11,056 nucleotides of DNA from Caryophanales bacterium (GTDB lineage Bacteria > Bacillota_I > Bacilli_A > RFN20 > JAISJY01): positions 1 through 11,056 of the forward strand of contig JAISJY010000157.1 of assembly GCA_031261365.1 (NCBI GenBank), written 5' to 3'. Shown piece after piece: positions 8,307 to 11,056 of the stretch (the stretch's first letter is position 1; each line of letters opens with the position of its first letter). The notes under the pieces are model-generated. The model made no database searches. It saw only the letters and a list, made by a program, of their open reading frames with translations, and had not been told where the DNA came from. The position numbers were made by a program, and so were the translations under genes.

Positions 8307-8344
8307 AATAAATACCTATGATTTTTTTAAATATTATTATGATT
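8294..8344. promoter_or_regulatory. Three TATGATW direct repeats: candidate AraC-type operator
   Basis: TATGATA at 8294, TATGATT at 8317 and TATGATT at 8338 lie in the same orientation, spaced 23 and 21 bp apart, close to two DNA turns. The first touches the -35 box of the operon promoter, and the others lie upstream of it, between the two divergent promoters. AraC-family proteins often bind direct repeats with about two-turn spacing. The region is very AT-rich, so chance similarity is a real alternative. Confidence 0.35.
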
Positions 8345-8362
8345 ATTTTTTAATAAAATGTG

Positions 8363-8368
8363 TATAAT
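8363..8368 (+). promoter_or_regulatory. Predicted -10 box of the AraC-family regulator gene
   Basis: A perfect TATAAT preceded by TGTG lies 83 bp before the regulator ATG. I see no good -35 match 16-18 bp upstream. The implied leader of about 75 nt is AT-rich, with no hairpin or riboswitch that I can recognise. Confidence 0.4.
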
Positions 8369-8441
8369 ATTTAGGAAAGAATATAGTTTAATAAATTATA
8401 TTACATTATAGTTATGACTTTATTTAATAATTAAATATTTT

Positions 8442-8446
8442 GGAGG
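8442..8446 (+). promoter_or_regulatory. Shine-Dalgarno GGAGG that sets the regulator start
   Basis: GGAGG is followed by 5 nt and ATG at 8452. A TTG at 8440 is in frame, but it would place this Shine-Dalgarno inside the coding region, so the ATG at 8452 is the likely start. Confidence 0.75.
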
Positions 8447-8451
8447 TTAAA

Positions 8452-9228
8452 ATGCACATTAATCTTAGATACTTTGGTAATCGGGTAACAGAGGAAACTC
8501 CTTTTGAAATTAATAGACCTGAAGGGAGCAGTAGGTATATTTTCTTTCATTTTATTTCACCTGTAGAAATGCAGATAGATAATCAAGTAATTCAAGGCAA
8601 TCCCGGTAATTGTATTTTATATACTCCCAAGACTAAGCAATATTTTAGAGCAGTTAGAAATAGATTAAATCATGATTACTTAGATTTTACTCTTGATGAT
8701 GAAAACTTTTTTAGAGAAATAGGATTTCCTGTTAATGAAATATTTAACCCTTTCCTTTCTAATAATATTAATAATTTATTTGTTAAGATTAATGAAGAAA
8801 AGAAGAGTGGTAAATTAGATTCTAAGTATTTAATATCAAGTTATTTAATTGAGTTCTTTATTGAAATTGCTAGAAAACTAAAAAGAGGGAGAAAGACAGT
8901 TTCTAATGATGAAGAATTAAAGATTAAATTTGAAAATTTAAGATTAGCTTTGTATCAGTCTCCTAAAGATTATTCAGTTAGTGAAATGGCAGATTCTTTT
9001 CATTATTCTTTGCCTTATTTTAATATTCTTTACAAGAAGTTTTTAGAAATATCACCTATTGATGATTTGAACTTAGCCAGAATTGAATATATAGAAAAGA
9101 ACCCTAATTGTTTAAGTAAGATAAAAGATGTAGTCAATGAACTTGGTTTTTTCTCTGATGAATATTTTTATAGATGGTTTAAAAAGAACTTTAAAATGAC
9201 ACCTAAAGAGTATAAAAACTTAAATTAA
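8452..9228 (+). CDS. AraC-family transcriptional regulator
   Basis: This 258-residue cytoplasmic protein has an N-terminal beta-rich sensing part (about 1-90, with PGNCILYTPKTKQYFRA resembling the cupin-like ligand domains of the family), a helical connector (about 105-165) and a C-terminal double helix-turn-helix. The first helix-turn-helix spans about 175-201 (YSVSEMADSFHYSLPYFNILYKKF), with the ISP that usually follows. The second spans about 223-253 (IKDVVNELGFFSDEYFYRWFKKNF then MTPKEY), the classic AraC signature. It is transcribed away from the sugar-uptake operon, the usual arrangement for a local sugar-responsive activator; the inducer is probably a mono- or oligosaccharide derived from the GH43 substrate, which is inference. 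Its stop codon overlaps that of the convergent nuclease gene. Confidence 0.92.
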   Translation: MHINLRYFGNRVTEETPFEINRPEGSSRYIFFHFISPVEMQIDNQVIQGNPGNCILYTPKTKQYFRAVRNRLNHDYLDFTLDDENFFREIGFPVNEIFNPFLSNNINNLFVKINEEKKSGKLDSKYLISSYLIEFFIEIARKLKRGRKTVSNDEELKIKFENLRLALYQSPKDYSVSEMADSFHYSLPYFNILYKKFLEISPIDDLNLARIEYIEKNPNCLSKIKDVVNELGFFSDEYFYRWFKKNFKMTPKEYKNLN

Positions 9229-10856
9229 AATATCTTATTAGCTAAATCTGGGTAATCAACGAATGGATTTCTATTACCTTGATAGCCATATATTCTATTA
9301 TTTCTACTTATTTCAAAAGCATCAACAGGGTCTAATTCATTCCAACTTAATAAAGTAGATAATTTACCCATTGAAACATTATCATTAACATCTAAAGCAT
9401 CATTAAGTTTTAAACCTGCATATCTAGTGTATTGATAAAATAAGATACGAGCAATATCTCCTCTAAAGTCTCCAGCATAAGTGTGATGTCCGACTAAGTT
9501 ACTAGTTATATTAGGAAATAAAGTAATACTAGTATTTTCATTATCATAGAACTTATTACCATGTTCTCCATTGCTTGGTCCACAGGCAACTCTTAATATT
9601 TGTAAATCTGTGGAATGGTTTTTAGTGTCTTCGTCTGGTCTAGCTTGACTAGTTATTTGCATTTGAGAACAAGCCCAAACATGTTCTCTATTCCAAGAAG
9701 CTCCATTGTCCCAAGTGGCTTTGATTAAGTCTCCATCGTATAAACCATATAAGAAACCTGGATTTGTAACAGATTCATCGGTATATTGAAGCATTGTTTT
9801 AGCTTGACCATAAGAAGTTTTAGTCATATTAGTTAAGAGATTTCTTAAACTTAAGAGAAGAGTTTCTTTACTTGCATTAAAATTAATATCAGCATAATAA
9901 ACTTCAATAGTTATAGGTTCATAATTAAGAGCAGGAATATTATTTTTACCGGGTAAAACAGGATCTGCTTCTAAAGAGTCAGAATAAATATCTAGATTTA
10001 GATTATTTGGAACTAGAACTGAAAACTCTAAAGAGTAAAAATACATAGCTCTAGCTTGAGCTTGTAAAGAAAAAGAGAAAGTTGTTGTGACTTGGTTTAA
10101 ATCATTTAAAGCATACTCCGTTAGGGTTTGAGTAGCAAAATCTCCTTGACTACTATAATCATCTAAAGTAACGATATAAGTACCTGCACCAGAAGCAGCA
10201 TTGCATAATTCAAAAGTAATATTAGTTACTATAACTTCAAAAGGAAAAGTTGTTGTTAAAGTCCAAGGCGATGTTTGAGGATTATTTTTAGAACCAATTT
10301 GAATACCTGTAGTATAAGCTCCTAAAAAAGAAAAAGCTGAATAATTAAAGTGAAGTCCATTGATATCGGTTTCTCCACCTGCTAATTTGAAATCACTTTG
10401 TTTAAATAAATGTCCAAAAGTGACAGAATAATAATCATTACTGACTTCTTCAAACATGCCAACAATATAAAAATCATCTGTTAAAGTAGCCTCATAAGTA
10501 GAAGTTGTTGTGATAACTTCATCAACATTCCAGCCTTTAAAAACAAGTCCCTCAGGAGCAGTTGCACTTAATGATAAAACAGCTCCAGCATTAAACTTAC
10601 TAGTATAAGTTTCATTAATTTGAATATCTACTCCGTTTAAAGTACCATTAATAATCCCACCTTCATTGACAATAGTTAAATCATATTCATTAACAGTTGT
10701 AGAACTTTCTATTGAACTATTAGAAGAACTTTCTGTTGAACTTTCTATTGAACTTTCTGTTGAAGAAAGAGGTGAACTATCAGAACTTATGTTTTGACAA
10801 CCAACTAATAAAAGAAACGATAAAAAAGCAGTAAAACAGATTTTATTTTTTTTCAC
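9225..10856 (-). CDS. Secreted endonuclease I-family nuclease lipoprotein with B-repeat-like and beta-rich N-terminal domains
   Basis: The 543-residue product has a lipoprotein signal with lipobox LVGC (Cys20), then a Ser/Thr/Glu linker (21-55). Residues 57-137 resemble the InlB B-repeat/bacterial-repeat fold, with the marker FKGWN at 106-110 and a closing IVGMFEE. Residues 143-281 form a beta-rich region that I do not recognise. Residues 315-543 are an endonuclease I domain: WNREHVWACS at 388-397 with likely catalytic His392, NHSTDLQILRVACGPSNGEHGN at 413-434 with candidate metal-ligand Asn429, FRGDIARILFYQYTRY at 464-479, and a family-like RNPFVDYPD end. Such enzymes cut DNA, and in some cases RNA, non-specifically outside the cell. 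The likely job is nutrient scavenging from extracellular DNA. The GTG start is supported by AAAGGAG 7 nt upstream. It appears to have its own promoter. Confidence 0.92.
   Translation of the reverse strand: MKKNKICFTAFLSFLLLVGCQNISSDSSPLSSTESSIESSTESSSNSSIESSTTVNEYDLTIVNEGGIINGTLNGVDIQINETYTSKFNAGAVLSLSATAPEGLVFKGWNVDEVITTTSTYEATLTDDFYIVGMFEEVSNDYYSVTFGHLFKQSDFKLAGGETDINGLHFNYSAFSFLGAYTTGIQIGSKNNPQTSPWTLTTTFPFEVIVTNITFELCNAASGAGTYIVTLDDYSSQGDFATQTLTEYALNDLNQVTTTFSFSLQAQARAMYFYSLEFSVLVPNNLNLDIYSDSLEADPVLPGKNNIPALNYEPITIEVYYADINFNASKETLLLSLRNLLTNMTKTSYGQAKTMLQYTDESVTNPGFLYGLYDGDLIKATWDNGASWNREHVWACSQMQITSQARPDEDTKNHSTDLQILRVACGPSNGEHGNKFYDNENTSITLFPNITSNLVGHHTYAGDFRGDIARILFYQYTRYAGLKLNDALDVNDNVSMGKLSTLLSWNELDPVDAFEISRNNRIYGYQGNRNPFVDYPDLANKIF
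10702..10761. repeat. 12-bp tandem repeat encoding the Ser/Thr/Glu linker of the nuclease
   Basis: Five in-register 12-bp units occur: GAACTTTCTATT, GAACTATTAGAA, GAACTTTCTGTT, GAACTTTCTATT and GAACTTTCTGTT. The last three are near-perfect tandem copies, and a degenerate copy (GAACTATCAGAA) follows at 10774. On the coding strand each unit gives four residues of the SSTE/SSIE type. The unit is a multiple of three, so copy-number change would alter linker length without a frameshift. Confidence 0.85.
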
Positions 10857-10863
10857 GATGAAA

Positions 10864-10870
10864 CTCCTTT
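10864..10870 (-). promoter_or_regulatory. Shine-Dalgarno AAAGGAG that fixes the GTG start of the nuclease
   Basis: AAAGGAG on the minus strand is 7 nt before GTG at 10856, an ideal distance. No in-frame ATG occurs before the lipoprotein signal, so the GTG start is well supported. Confidence 0.75.
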
Positions 10871-10884
10871 GTATTCATGTTTAA

Positions 10885-10912
10885 ATTATACTCCATATTG
10901 CTAGTGAGGTAA
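10885..10912 (-). promoter_or_regulatory. Predicted promoter of the nuclease gene
   Basis: On the minus strand a perfect TATAAT (10890..10885) lies 16 nt downstream of TTACCT (10912..10907), a weak three-of-six match to TTGACA. Transcription would start near 10878, with a short leader of about 22 nt before the GTG. It sits in the 78-bp gap after the upstream gene, so the nuclease is probably expressed on its own. Confidence 0.5.
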
Positions 10913-10934
10913 TAAGAAAGCGGTTAACTAGATA

Positions 10935-11056
10935 TTAATTCTCTTTATTTGCTAAGTATTGCAGTATATCAGGGTTCGTAAAGGTCGGATGCCCTAAAAC
11001 AACATTAAACTTTTCTTGAATAGTTTTGCTTTGGTCAATAATTAAATCATAAGTAT
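10935..11056 (-). CDS. C-terminal end of an unrecognised protein (5' part beyond the window)
   Basis: One minus-strand frame is open from the right edge to a TAA at 10937..10935, giving the last 39 residues of a protein that begins outside the window. Visible pieces include TYDLIIDQSKTIQEKF, NVVLGHPTFTNPD and ILQYLANKEN. The composition is that of an ordinary cytoplasmic protein, with no membrane segment. I do not recognise the family from this fragment. It lies upstream of and in the same direction as the nuclease, with a 78-bp gap that contains a promoter, so the two need not be functionally linked. Confidence 0.55.
   Translation of the reverse strand, partial: TYDLIIDQSKTIQEKFNVVLGHPTFTNPDILQYLANKEN

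Noticed and set aside
8369..8441. Riboswitch or attenuator in the regulator leader
   Set aside because: The leader is almost pure A/T with no stable stems or recognisable conserved core.
8440..8451. In-frame TTG start for the AraC-family regulator
   Set aside because: The GGAGG ribosome site overlaps these codons and is correctly spaced for ATG 8452 instead.
10901..10931. CTAGT...ACTAG inverted repeat as a terminator of the upstream gene
   Set aside because: Only five base pairs match around a 21-nt loop and no T-run follows on the minus strand, so it is not a credible terminator.

Overview
The window is AT-rich, uses A/T-ending codons, and carries lipoprotein signal peptides followed by serine-rich linkers. 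Shine-Dalgarno sites are of the AGGAGG type. This fits a low-GC Gram-positive or wall-less relative (Bacillota, or Acholeplasma/Izemoplasma-like Mycoplasmatota); I cannot name the species. Tryptophan is TGG throughout, and one permease ends on TGA at its normal family length, so the standard bacterial code is used and not the Mycoplasma code in which TGA is Trp.

Region 1..8248, all on the minus strand, reads as one carbohydrate-utilisation operon. In order of transcription it holds: a solute-binding lipoprotein (8248..6785); two MalF/MalG-type ABC permeases (6782..5892 and 5902..5042); a 1240-residue secreted protein built from four CBM9/DOMON-like beta-sandwich modules separated by carboxypeptidase-regulatory-like Ig folds (5020..1298); and a GH43-family glycoside hydrolase lipoprotein with an X2-like module (1279 to beyond base 1). 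Gaps are 2 to 21 nt or overlaps. No ABC ATPase is encoded here. The likely logic is that GH43 trims a polysaccharide outside the cell, the 1240-residue protein holds the polymer, the binding lipoprotein captures the released sugar, and the permeases import it with an ATPase encoded elsewhere.

Region 8249..8451 is the divergent control region. It has a minus-strand promoter with a perfect TTGACA -35 box, a plus-strand TATAAT, and three TATGATW direct repeats between them. An AraC-family regulator (8452..9228, +) is transcribed away from the operon and is the obvious candidate controller.

Region 9225..10856 (minus) is a separate lipoprotein gene for an extracellular endonuclease I-type nuclease. 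It has a Ser/Thr/Glu linker encoded by a 12-bp tandem repeat, an InlB B-repeat-like domain and an unrecognised beta-rich domain before the nuclease. It has its own promoter and a GTG start. Its stop codon overlaps that of the regulator. Bases 10935..11056 hold the last 39 residues of an unrecognised minus-strand gene.

No RNA genes, insertion sequences, CRISPR arrays or convincing terminators were seen. The main novelty candidate is the 1240-residue multi-module protein embedded in the transporter operon.
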